In this document: piece by piece, positions 25,992 through 32,656 of the stretch | How the letters are laid out: every line of letters starts with the position of its first letter | Position numbering within the stretch: position 1 is the stretch's first letter | Assembly (NCBI RefSeq): GCF_014334135.1 | Contig: NZ_CP060497.1 | Span: 3,844,001-3,908,000 of the forward strand | Reading direction: 5' to 3' | Origin: Olivibacter sp. SDN3 | Lineage (GTDB): Bacteria > Bacteroidota > Bacteroidia > Sphingobacteriales > Sphingobacteriaceae | DNA: 64,000 nucleotides | Program-made: the position numbers and the translations under genes | The notes under the pieces: generated by a model | The model's input: the letters and a program-made list of their open reading frames with translations, nothing else | Database searches by the model: none | Told to the model about the DNA's origin: nothing

Positions 25992-26483
25992 TCAATCGCT
26001 TTTTATATAGGTACTGATGGTGATGAAGGTCTGATTGGCGGTGAACTTGCTATGCTCAGGCAGAATCATGGGTTCCGATTGAAGAATTAATTTATTGTTT
26101 GTGTATCTGTATTTCATGATCATTTCATTTTGCAACCCCAAAACCTTAGCAAATATGGTGTCATTTGATGTGAAATAGGTACCCCTTTGATCGTCCATCA
26201 CGATTGGATGATCTGTACCTTGTTGATGAATGGTAAACTGTCCAGAAGAAATGAATTCACCATTTGACTTAAAATCCATTATACTGAAATTCCGCTCATC
26301 AGACGCTAATTCAAACGATTCCATTAGCTGCCCGTTATTAAAGATTTCAGTTTTAAATGATAAGCTTTTCCATTTTCCTATAAGGATATCGTCCTTTCTC
26401 TGTCTATTGTTGTTTTCACTACAGGATAACAAAAATAATGAAAAAAGAATGAGGGTGTAGATAGGAGACAGGTTAGGTTGCAT
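25992..26483 (-). CDS. small lipoprotein, lipocalin-like, unknown function
   Basis: 163 residues. Signal with lipobox LFLLSCSEN (Cys at about 21), so a lipoprotein. The mature part starts near DDILIGKWKSLSF, a pattern seen at the first strand of small lipocalin-like domains, then alternating strands (RNFSIMDFKSNGEFISSGQFTI, MIMKYRYTNNKLILQ). I do not recognise a specific family. The gene is alone and convergent with the SusC/SusD pair. Confidence 0.65.
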   Translation of the reverse strand: MQPNLSPIYTLILFSLFLLSCSENNNRQRKDDILIGKWKSLSFKTEIFNNGQLMESFELASDERNFSIMDFKSNGEFISSGQFTIHQQGTDHPIVMDDQRGTYFTSNDTIFAKVLGLQNEMIMKYRYTNNKLILQSEPMILPEHSKFTANQTFITISTYIKSD

Positions 26484-26691
26484 CGTTACGGAATTGCTTA
26501 GAATAATACTGACGGATTAAGGTTGTAGAGCTATCTCTTTACATTATTTAATTAATATAGTGCCTGATAAGCTTGAGGTTCTGGTTACTATTGTGTGGCA
26601 GTCCATAGCATATGGTGATTAATCTGTAAAGGTACAGATAGTTTTTTGCTTATCGGCTTATATATAGGTTTTCATTTAATTTAAATTTATG

Positions 26692-26722
26692 TTTGGGGGT
26701 TTGTGAAGACTTTATATCTTTG
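26692..26722 (+). promoter_or_regulatory. promoter of tRNA-Ser
   Basis: TTTG at 26692-26695, a 19-base spacer and TATCTTTG at 26715-26722: both boxes perfect. The predicted start falls within a base or two of the mature tRNA 5' end at 26728, so little or no 5' leader would need removal. Confidence 0.8.
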
Positions 26723-26727
26723 CCGCT

Positions 26728-26812
26728 GGAAAGTTGGCAGAGTGGTCGAATGCGGCGGTCTTGAAAACCGTTGTCTGTAACAGGACCGGGGGTTCGAATC
26801 CCTCACTTTCCG
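26728..26812 (+). tRNA. tRNA-Ser (anticodon UGA)
   Basis: 85 nt. Acceptor arms GGAAAGT (26728-26734) and ACTTTCC (26805-26811) pair fully, with G as discriminator. Anticodon stem 26755-26759 / 26767-26771 encloses the loop CTTGAAA, with anticodon TGA at 26762-26764. A long variable arm (about 26772-26788) and the T-loop TTCGAAT confirm a class II serine tRNA. CCA is not encoded. The last 17 bases through 26813 are duplicated at 29010-29026 (attachment site). Confidence 0.95.
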
Positions 26813-26813
26813 C
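26797..26813. repeat. attachment site (attL) within tRNA-Ser 3' end
   Basis: AATCCCTCACTTTCCGC, repeated exactly at 29010-29026. A duplication of a tRNA 3' end is the classic footprint of site-specific integration. Confidence 0.8.
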
Positions 26814-27102
26814 TGAGAGGGTCTTCATCAAGAAGACCCTCTTTTTTTTCGTAAATCATCAATCCTTTTTCTTTCATTTTTTGTGTGTTATGTGTGAAGA
26901 TCTCCATCATTGTGTGTGTTCGATAGATGCCTTCTTTGTAGTAAAGATTTGAGTCGAACACCATGTTTACGATCTGTTGCTTGCCAATCGTATTAGATGA
27001 CGTATAAACGTACCGCATATCCGTCAAAAGATCCAGCTCATTGCTCAATGTTCTAAAAGCTTTCGTATGAGTTTGAGACCCCATACGAAGCCATTGATTA
27101 TT
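26803..27102 (-). pseudogene. C-terminal remnant of a site-specific recombinase
   Basis: About 98 codons remain, ended upstream by an in-frame stop at 27103-27105. The segment IGKQQIVNMVFDSNLYYKEGIYRT followed by MMEIFTHN resembles the C-terminal end of large serine recombinases of Bacteroidota (an aromatic-G-x-(Y/F)RT pattern). The catalytic N-terminal domain is gone. The frame runs through the tRNA terminator to a stop inside the tRNA. Position beside the attachment site fits an integrase. The family call is from pattern memory and could be wrong. Confidence 0.5.
26816..26850 (+). terminator. tRNA-Ser terminator
   Basis: AGAGGGTCTTC (26816-26826) pairs perfectly with 26832-26842 across a 5-base loop and runs into eight T residues. 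It begins three bases after the attL repeat, hence on the element side of the junction. Confidence 0.85.
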
Positions 27103-27110
27103 TCAAGTAA

Positions 27111-27332
27111 CAGCCGAACAGCGAGCTTGCCATCGGAAAGGACGTGAGAAGCAGGACGAAACTTGCACAGATTGAAAACTCGAAAATGATTTACACCGAG
27201 CGTTCGTTCCGTCAAACGTACAGCCAGCCACCACTACCGCAGACCTTTTACATTGATTCGGGAAAAGGCTTTACCAAAGAACAGGCGGGCAACCTCATGT
27301 TGGGAAATGCCGTTTATCGGGATGACCTGTAG
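27111..27332 (+). pseudogene. C-terminal remnant of a conjugative-element gene
   Basis: 73 codons follow an in-frame stop at 27108-27110. The fragment includes IENSKMIYTERSFRQTYSQPP and FYIDSGKGFTKEQAGNLMLGNAVY, resembling DUF3945-type or mobilisation-associated proteins of Bacteroidota conjugative elements. No start codon of normal context is present; the N-terminus appears deleted at the junction with the recombinase remnant. Confidence 0.45.
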
Positions 27333-27337
27333 TCAAG

Positions 27338-27811
27338 TCAGGTTTTTAAAACAAAATGCTTCTTCAATAATACTATTTGCCCTAAGTGATAATAGCAGTG
27401 CTCGATCATCGACTCTATGTTTAGAAGATAGGTGCCGTATTTCTCATCTATAAACATCTCTTGTAGACGTTCTTCTGGCATTTGTTCAATAATTTGAGCA
27501 AATTCAATGGAATCGTTCCAAAAGACACTTAAAAAACCTTCCCATTGGTCACTCGAGGTTATAGCCGGAAAATCAAAGCTATATTTATCACTTATGGTTA
27601 AAGTTCCTTGCTTAAAAGCATTTTTAACTCCTTTTACGTAGTAATGAATATGTTGTGCGAGGGTAGCAATTGAATTTAGATCACCCAATTCTTTCGTTGC
27701 CAATTTCCAGTCAAAACCGTCTAATTGGTCTCTATAATTGGTGTTCGCTATAAAAGTTCCATTCAAAACCACTTCTCTAAATCTCCTTGCCAATTCGTAA
27801 CTAAGTTCCAT
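27338..27811 (-). CDS. DinB-like four-helix protein (DUF1572 type)
   Basis: 157 residues. The helical bundle has the pattern LATLAQHIHYYVKGVKNAF (written IATLAQHIHYYVKG here), with a His that would bind metal, and the C-terminal helix MIEHCYYHLGQIVLLKK with the conserved HxGQ. Such proteins are metal-binding DinB-superfamily members, some acting as thiol-dependent transferases; the substrate here is unknown. It lies intact within the element remnant and may be cargo. Confidence 0.75.
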   Translation of the reverse strand: MELSYELARRFREVVLNGTFIANTNYRDQLDGFDWKLATKELGDLNSIATLAQHIHYYVKGVKNAFKQGTLTISDKYSFDFPAITSSDQWEGFLSVFWNDSIEFAQIIEQMPEERLQEMFIDEKYGTYLLNIESMIEHCYYHLGQIVLLKKHFVLKT

Positions 27812-28016
27812 TATTATAGTTGTTTTAGCTGTAAAGTTACATAATTTCTCTATCTATACTATTTCCTAACCTTTCTACTTTCCAAGCCTGTCCATTCCCA
27901 AACCAAGTTTCCACCTGTTTTTCGCCAACCTAATTTCTTTCCAATCCAACCCTACCTGATAAGTTTTCGCTATCAGCAGTAGGCGAATTTCCTTTGGCCT
28001 TTTCGTTGGCAAATTC

Positions 28017-28140
28017 CCCCACAATCCCTCAGTCGTAAAGGCCAAGCCCCAAGGGGTTTGTTCAAAAAAATCTTCCCTGCTCGCTTCGCTCCGGAGGTAT
28101 TTTTTTGCCCAAAGCCTTGCCTTACTGTGGGATTGTAAGG
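28017..28140. repeat. imperfect 17-bp inverted repeat region of the element
   Basis: The arms at 28017-28033 and 28124-28140 are complementary at 14 of 17 positions and enclose about 90 bases rich in further small stems (CCCC-AA-GGGG at about 28046-28055). The region resembles conserved non-coding DNA that I associate with Bacteroidota conjugative transposons. A 93-codon minus-strand frame crosses it (27875-28156), but its composition follows the repeats and I do not call it a gene. Confidence 0.5.
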
Positions 28141-28305
28141 AGCGGTCTTCTAACAAAAAGCCAGAGGGCTGTGTCCTCGGGTTTCGCTTAAAAATTTTGG
28201 ATATGGAAAATTTGACAAAAATATTAGCCTCACGTGCGCCCCCTCTGATAGCCTATTTATCGGAACTTTTTAAACAATATTTTTTTACACATAAATTTTA
28301 ATATC

Positions 28306-28593
28306 ATGAAAACGACAGCAGTCAATAACAAGATTGCCGAACTGCACCGCAGGAAAGTACAGCGTGACCGACTTTTAGACACCATTTCCAACTTGGATAA
28401 ATTCGAGGTTGAGCTAAGGGAAGCAGGTTTGTTCTTTGCCAAGAAAAAACAGGCTTGGTATTACCGTAGCGATATGTTTAAAGTCAGGGCAGGCAGTAAT
28501 ATGTCTTTGGACGAGATTAAAGTATGGGTGCAAGGTCATCAAACCCGACAGCCTAAAACGCATATCTCATCTCTTATAAATCTATTCACATAA
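28306..28593 (+). CDS. small protein of the element remnant, unknown function
   Basis: 95 residues, basic. The N-terminal helix (AELHRRKVQRDRLLDTISNLDKFEVELREAG) may form a coiled coil, followed by AWYYRSDMFKVRAGSNMSLDEIKVWV, a pattern of small hypothetical proteins that I associate with Bacteroidota mobile elements. It has a good ATG and a long AT-rich upstream region. Eleven bases separate it from the next small gene. Confidence 0.6.
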   Translation: MKTTAVNNKIAELHRRKVQRDRLLDTISNLDKFEVELREAGLFFAKKKQAWYYRSDMFKVRAGSNMSLDEIKVWVQGHQTRQPKTHISSLINLFT

Positions 28594-28604
28594 ATACTAA
28601 AGAA

Positions 28605-28832
28605 ATGAAACCGATAAATGAACTTACAAACACTGTAACCTATGAACTTGAAGACGTAGTAAATTATCTTGACAAATTAGGTAACTATTTTGAAACTCTT
28701 CCATTTAAGGAAGTTTGGCTTTATACAGGATATTACTCCGACCTCGACGGAAATAATGCAGAATATAGTTTTGTGCCATTGAAAGTTGAAGAAATAAAAC
28801 TTGAAAAACTGAAAAGCAAATTGAAAGAATGA
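28605..28832 (+). CDS. small acidic hypothetical protein
   Basis: 75 residues, no recognised domain. Mixed helix and strand, with aromatic segment EVWLYTGYYSDLDGNNAEY in the middle and a charged, Lys/Glu-rich C-terminus. It follows the previous small gene closely and ends in a strong hairpin at 28829-28858, so both are probably one transcript. Confidence 0.55.
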   Translation: MKPINELTNTVTYELEDVVNYLDKLGNYFETLPFKEVWLYTGYYSDLDGNNAEYSFVPLKVEEIKLEKLKSKLKE

Positions 28833-28858
28833 AAGACACCGAATAGGGTGTCTTTCAT
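28829..28858. terminator. hairpin at the end of the small-gene pair
   Basis: ATGAAAGACACC at 28829-28840 and its exact complement at 28847-28858 with a 6-base loop. It overlaps the stop codon of the preceding gene. No long T run follows. Confidence 0.6.
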
Positions 28859-28920
28859 CTTACCAATTTCCTCTAAAACACCCTCAAGGTGTTCTAATAG
28901 ACTCTCATCCACCCCGCTAG

Positions 28921-28948
28921 AAAAGCACCTTTTAAAGGTGCTTTTTTT
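28921..28948 (+). terminator. intrinsic terminator near the right end of the element
   Basis: AAAAGCACCTTT pairs with AAAGGTGCTTTT around a single-base centre, followed by T residues to 28948. It lies about 60 bases before attR. Confidence 0.7.
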
Positions 28949-29009
28949 GTACTATCCGGATTCGAACTTTCTCTTGAGCAGGTATAGGGTAAGGTAGGTG
29001 CGAGCGAAA

Positions 29010-29026
29010 AATCCCTCACTTTCCGC
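29010..29026. repeat. attachment site (attR)
   Basis: Exact copy of the 17 bases at 26797-26813 (tRNA-Ser 3' end). Upstream sequence does not match the rest of the tRNA, so only the 3' end was duplicated. Confidence 0.8.
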
Positions 29027-29462
29027 AGAATGGGTTTGAAGAATTTTTCTCTAATGGTTTCTCTACTTCGGGAAGCCTTTTTTGTTTATAATCAGGTTGT
29101 TATGATGGGTAGTTGGAGTCGCGCAGTTGGCTGTGAATGTCAAGCAGCACAAAAAAAATACAGGCGGTGTAGGTGGTATACCGGATGAAGATAAAATATG
29201 AAATGAAGTAGCCCCGGGAGATATCCGGTTGCAGGGTTTTGATCTGAGAGGAGGCTGGGTGCCTTGATACAAGGAACATAAGGTATCGGCTGGTTTAATA
29301 GATGTGCGCAAACATACGAGAGATAAAAAGTGGAAGATCAACTTGTATAACTCAAAAAGGATTAACAAATTTGCGTGTATAGTCAATTTAAATTTAATTC
29401 AATAACCAGTTAGTTGTATCATAATAAGACAAAGTGGGGATTTTATAGGTATTTTATTCTAG
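29027..29462. other. non-coding region after the element
   Basis: A stem with T run at about 29069-29096 (GGTTTC with GAAGCC, then TTTTTTG) may be the original terminator region beyond tRNA-Ser. Short frames between 29130 and 29280 look like coding debris, but none is long enough to name. Nothing else is seen. Confidence 0.4.
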
Positions 29463-29506
29463 ATGAGTCCAGTATGAGTCCAGTATGAATCCAATATAAG
29501 TCCAGT
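29463..29506. repeat. four tandem 11-bp repeats
   Basis: Units ATGAGTCCAGT, ATGAGTCCAGT, ATGAATCCAAT and ATAAGTCCAGT stand head to tail. Two further units occur in reverse orientation at about 29521-29539. The 11-base period is close to one DNA helical turn, as expected for a cooperative protein-binding array. It lies 190 bases upstream of the 29697 gene. Confidence 0.85.
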
Positions 29507-29539
29507 TTTTTCTTATAAAAACTGGACTTATATTGGATT
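29488..29539. repeat. perfect 23-bp inverted repeat
   Basis: Arms 29488-29510 and 29517-29539 are exactly complementary around a 6-base loop (TCTTAT). The left arm is made of the last two 11-bp units plus five T. As DNA it could extrude a cruciform; as RNA it would form a very stable hairpin, though without a terminator T run. Confidence 0.85.
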
Positions 29540-29696
29540 AACTATGGAGATATAAAAGTATCATATGAAAGTAGTAGTAAATTAGACCATAAGGGAGCAC
29601 AGAGGAATTTGATAAGTGGGGGTGGATTTCGTAAAACCTATATCCGAATATAGTAAATGAGTATTAAGTAATAGTAATAACCTGAATTTCAGTATA

Positions 29697-30611
29697 ATGG
29701 CAAGACAAGATAAAAATGGTAAGATAAAAGGTAAAATTAACAATATTGTATATCGTGGTTATCGCAATCAGCAGATTTTGCAGGGGGCACCTGGAAAAGT
29801 AAAACAAACGGATGCCACTAAGCTAAACGCCTTGGAATTTGGTTTAGCGAGCACACAGGCAAATACGATCGCCAGATTTTTTAAGTTGTTTTCGCTGGTT
29901 ACCGATGGTCGTATGCAAGTGCGAACAAATGGTGTCGTTCGGAGATGCATCCGCTCATCAGAGGTGCCCATAGGCGAACGTGATCTGCACACGGGTGATA
30001 TCAGTTTTTTAAATGGTTTTTCATTTAATATTGATGCCGCTTTTGAAAAACTGCTATCCGTATTTCCAAAACTCGAAGTGTGTGAAGATGGCGCTATTCT
30101 GTTAGAAATACCCGCATTTGATGCGGTTGAGGGCCTGTCTTACCCAAAAGGAAAAAAAAATACTCCCCACGCCTCAATAAACTTTGTAGTGGTAGCATTC
30201 GACTTTCATAAAAACTATGTACAAGTATATGATACGTTTAGTTATGATATTGAAAACACTTCAAATAATGTTATAGCAATCAACTGGGAATGCAAACAGG
30301 AATTATACGAAGATAGCATAGTAGCAGTAGGTATGAGCTTACGTTATTACACGAAGAGTTGGTTGAACGAAAATCAATACATATATGACAAGGATTTTAA
30401 TCCCAACGTTATACTAAAGGCTTTTCATGTAACAAATGAAATAGCGGAAAACAGCGTTAAACAGGGTTTTGATAAACCTACCGGTGAACGGTGGGGGCTC
30501 GAGTCTAGAACTAAAGATATATTGAATGAAATAAAACGTTTCAAAAGAGAGGCAGAAAAAAAAGCCAAAAAACAAACAAAATTAAAGGAGTTCGGCAAAA
30601 AACAAAAGTGA
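29697..30611 (+). CDS. hypothetical protein of a Bacteroidota-restricted family
   Basis: 304 residues, no signal peptide. The N-terminus MARQDKNGKIKGKINNIVYRGYRNQQILQGAPGKVKQT is basic and resembles a multi-copy family of Bacteroidota hypothetical proteins that start KGTIG..NFY. The middle is beta-rich (SINFVVVAFDFHKNYVQVYDTFSYDI) and the C-terminal 35 residues are Lys-rich. No enzymatic motif is visible. A palindrome (CTATAT-CCGA-ATATAG, 29638-29653) and the 11-bp repeat array lie upstream. Its 3' end overlaps the convergent esterase gene by 30 bases. Confidence 0.6.
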   Translation: MARQDKNGKIKGKINNIVYRGYRNQQILQGAPGKVKQTDATKLNALEFGLASTQANTIARFFKLFSLVTDGRMQVRTNGVVRRCIRSSEVPIGERDLHTGDISFLNGFSFNIDAAFEKLLSVFPKLEVCEDGAILLEIPAFDAVEGLSYPKGKKNTPHASINFVVVAFDFHKNYVQVYDTFSYDIENTSNNVIAINWECKQELYEDSIVAVGMSLRYYTKSWLNENQYIYDKDFNPNVILKAFHVTNEIAENSVKQGFDKPTGERWGLESRTKDILNEIKRFKREAEKKAKKQTKLKEFGKKQK

Positions 30612-31382
30612 TTTCCTAATATGTAAGGTCCAATAATTCCATTCATGTCCTCCTGAATATTCAAAATAGCGATGTGGGATATTGTATTGCTGCATTTGCT
30701 GGTGTAATTTCCTGTTTTCTTCGATCAACAAGTCTTCCTTTCCACAATCGAAACGTATGGCCGGAAGTTTTTCCCGGTGATACAATAAGGCAGCGATAAC
30801 ATCTGGATATTGCTCATCAGTAACTGTAAAGGTTGTTAAATCTTCTTCAATAAATAATTTCATCTGGTTAAAAGCAGTAATTGATGAATGTGCGGACACT
30901 CCGACGAATAGGTTAGGATATAAAGCAGCTAAGCGTAGAGCACCATAACCACCCATGGATAGACCACCAATGAATTGCGGAGAGCGATTACTTACTTGCG
31001 GAACTATCTCCCTTACAGCCAAAGGAACATCTTCAACGATCCATTGCTCAAAGTTCTTATCGTGATGCGCAAGATAGGCTGAGCCGTCGCCCCATAATCC
31101 ATCAGATGGCATGGCAATAATCATGGGAGGTAATGTTCCTTGTTCTATCATCTCAAGTGCTTGTATGTGGACACCTGCTCCATAGGGCCAGCTCCAAGCA
31201 CTGCCATAAACACCGTGGAGTAAAATGACAAGCGGTAGATTTTTATAATTCATTATATTTGGAGGAACAAAGACAGTAATATCTCCCCGGCCTTTGAGGT
31301 GTGGCGACTTGATCGTTATGAAACGAAGATGGGCTTTTTCAAATTGTGGATTAGAAAGTTCAAGTGTTCTGAATGTCGACAT
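30582..31382 (-). CDS. esterase D-type alpha/beta hydrolase
   Basis: 266 residues from the ATG at 31382, seven bases after the dehydrogenase stop; a longer frame upstream would overlap that gene. Putative-esterase fold: LPLVILLHGVYGSAWSW oxyanion region (about 48-64), nucleophile Ser in GGLSMGGYGALRLAALYP (about 138-155), a catalytic Asp in RFDCGKEDLLIEENR and His in YSGGHEWNYW. Similar to S-formylglutathione hydrolases. Paired with a zinc alcohol dehydrogenase, it suggests a two-step aldehyde (formaldehyde-like) detoxification, although the thiol cofactor is not known (inference). Confidence 0.85.
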   Translation of the reverse strand: MSTFRTLELSNPQFEKAHLRFITIKSPHLKGRGDITVFVPPNIMNYKNLPLVILLHGVYGSAWSWPYGAGVHIQALEMIEQGTLPPMIIAMPSDGLWGDGSAYLAHHDKNFEQWIVEDVPLAVREIVPQVSNRSPQFIGGLSMGGYGALRLAALYPNLFVGVSAHSSITAFNQMKLFIEEDLTTFTVTDEQYPDVIAALLYHREKLPAIRFDCGKEDLLIEENRKLHQQMQQYNIPHRYFEYSGGHEWNYWTLHIRKSLLFFAELL

Positions 31383-31389
31383 TTTATTT

Positions 31390-32508
31390 TTATTTAAAGG
31401 TGATGACTCCTTTAGCATTTTTGCCGTTTAGCATGTCGGCGAAGGCTTGTGTTAGTTCTTCTAAAGCATAAGTCTTTGAAACCATTTCGTTTAACAAAAA
31501 CTGGCCACCATCATATAGTTGCACGATTTTCGGGAAATCGATATGTGGTCTACATTTTCCGTATAAAGGATTGATATAAACCTTATCCCATTCAAATAGG
31601 TTCATATCAAAAGTAATGGTTTGTTCTATGCCGCTAACCTGTACAGCGGTTCCGGCATTTCGTATCATTGCCAATGGTGCCGCGCCAAGCGCCGGAACCG
31701 CCGTGCATTCGAAAGCATAGTCAGCTCCCCGCTGTTGCGTTATTCTTTTTACTTCGGCAGCGACCGTTAGAAGTCCTTCATCCGCTCGATTTGCTTGTAT
31801 CGTATGGGTTGCTCCAAATTTTTCAGCCAACTTTAATCGATTTCTGTTGATATCAACGGCAATGATCTTTGACGCTCCCGCTATTTTAGCTCCTTGTATA
31901 ACACTTAAACCAACACCGCCTGAGCCTAATACAACAACTGATGAGGCCGGTTTTACTCTGGCGGCATTCACCACAGAACCATAACCAGTCATCACACCAC
32001 AACCTATCAAGCTGGCCGCTTCAAATGACATGTTTGGAGAGTCGTTTTTTACAACCGCGGCTTCTTTTACAAGAACATATTCTGCTAATGTACCCAGGTG
32101 AAACGATCGCGCTATTGGACGACCATTCCATAAGGTACTATTTTTCGAAGCGTGACCATTGGATTCAAAACCCGGAGGACCACATACCGGTGAATGCCGT
32201 TCACATATATGAAGGTTTCCCTCTTGGCATTGGTAACAGCGGCCACAGGGAACAGCCCAATTAAGTAATACCGAGTCGCCAATATCAAAACCTTTAATAG
32301 ACTTACCCAGTTTTGCTATTATTCCAGCACCTTCATGGCCTAAAACCAATGGGCTGCCCCAACTGAGCGAATCAAAATCGGTATGGCAGATGCCTGCTGC
32401 TTTTACTTTAACAAGTATTTCGTCTGGCGCCGGATCTTTTATTTCAATCTGTTCAATAAAAAAATCGCCATTACCAATGGTAATCGCTGCTTTGCAAAAT
32501 ATTGACAT
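31390..32508 (-). CDS. zinc-dependent alcohol dehydrogenase, class III-like
   Basis: 372 residues, NAD(P)-dependent medium-chain dehydrogenase. Catalytic zinc ligands lie in AAGICHTD (Cys, about 40) and GHEGAG (His-Glu, about 59-64). The structural zinc loop is CGRCYQCQEGNLHIC, with four Cys. The cofactor-binding VVVLGSGGVGLSVIQGAKIAGASKIIAVDIN is at about 190-220. The pattern resembles S-(hydroxymethyl)glutathione dehydrogenase or aryl-alcohol dehydrogenases. It is cotranscribed with the esterase and divergent from an AraC regulator, with paired direct repeats between them. Confidence 0.88.
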   Translation of the reverse strand: MSIFCKAAITIGNGDFFIEQIEIKDPAPDEILVKVKAAGICHTDFDSLSWGSPLVLGHEGAGIIAKLGKSIKGFDIGDSVLLNWAVPCGRCYQCQEGNLHICERHSPVCGPPGFESNGHASKNSTLWNGRPIARSFHLGTLAEYVLVKEAAVVKNDSPNMSFEAASLIGCGVMTGYGSVVNAARVKPASSVVVLGSGGVGLSVIQGAKIAGASKIIAVDINRNRLKLAEKFGATHTIQANRADEGLLTVAAEVKRITQQRGADYAFECTAVPALGAAPLAMIRNAGTAVQVSGIEQTITFDMNLFEWDKVYINPLYGKCRPHIDFPKIVQLYDGGQFLLNEMVSKTYALEELTQAFADMLNGKNAKGVITFK

Positions 32509-32526
32509 AATTTTCCACTCGCTATA

Positions 32527-32566
32527 TGTTCATAATAGTTATTTTCGTGTTCAAAATAGCTGTTTT
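32527..32566. promoter_or_regulatory. direct-repeat operator for the AraC-type regulator
   Basis: Two 19-base copies (32527-32545 and 32548-32566) identical at 16 positions and offset by 21 bases, two helical turns. Each begins TGTTCA and contains AATAG. Paired direct repeats on one DNA face are the usual AraC-family binding arrangement. They sit just upstream of the alcohol dehydrogenase start codon. Confidence 0.65.
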
Positions 32567-32656
32567 TTTATAAATAGCTATGGTGTAAATTACTGTATTA
32601 ATGGATTATCTTAGCCTTTTTTATTTCGTATATTTGAAATTAAACCAAGAAAAGCT

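Larger units (their letters stand above)
26797..29026. mobile_element. decayed integrative element at tRNA-Ser, 2.2 kb
   Basis: Bounded by 17-bp direct repeats of the tRNA-Ser 3' end. Inside are the C-terminal fragment of a recombinase next to the tRNA, a C-terminal fragment of a gene resembling those of Bacteroidota conjugative elements, a DinB-like gene, a palindromic region of the type found in such elements, and two small genes. The two fragments abut near 27100, reading away from each other with both N-termini missing, so one internal deletion probably removed most of the element. Confidence 0.72.

Noticed and set aside
27875-28156. 93-codon minus-strand frame in the element remnant
   Set aside because: It lies across the inverted-repeat block and follows its composition; no start context or domain. 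More likely structured non-coding DNA.
28950-28985. Minus-strand TTCGAATCCGG resembling a tRNA T-loop
   Set aside because: The flanking bases do not form a T stem and no cloverleaf can be built.
29120-29280. Fragments such as GGVGGIPDEDKI and PGDIRLQGFDLRGG, possibly a SusC-type remnant
   Set aside because: They are in short frames broken by stops, and the similarity is too weak to name.
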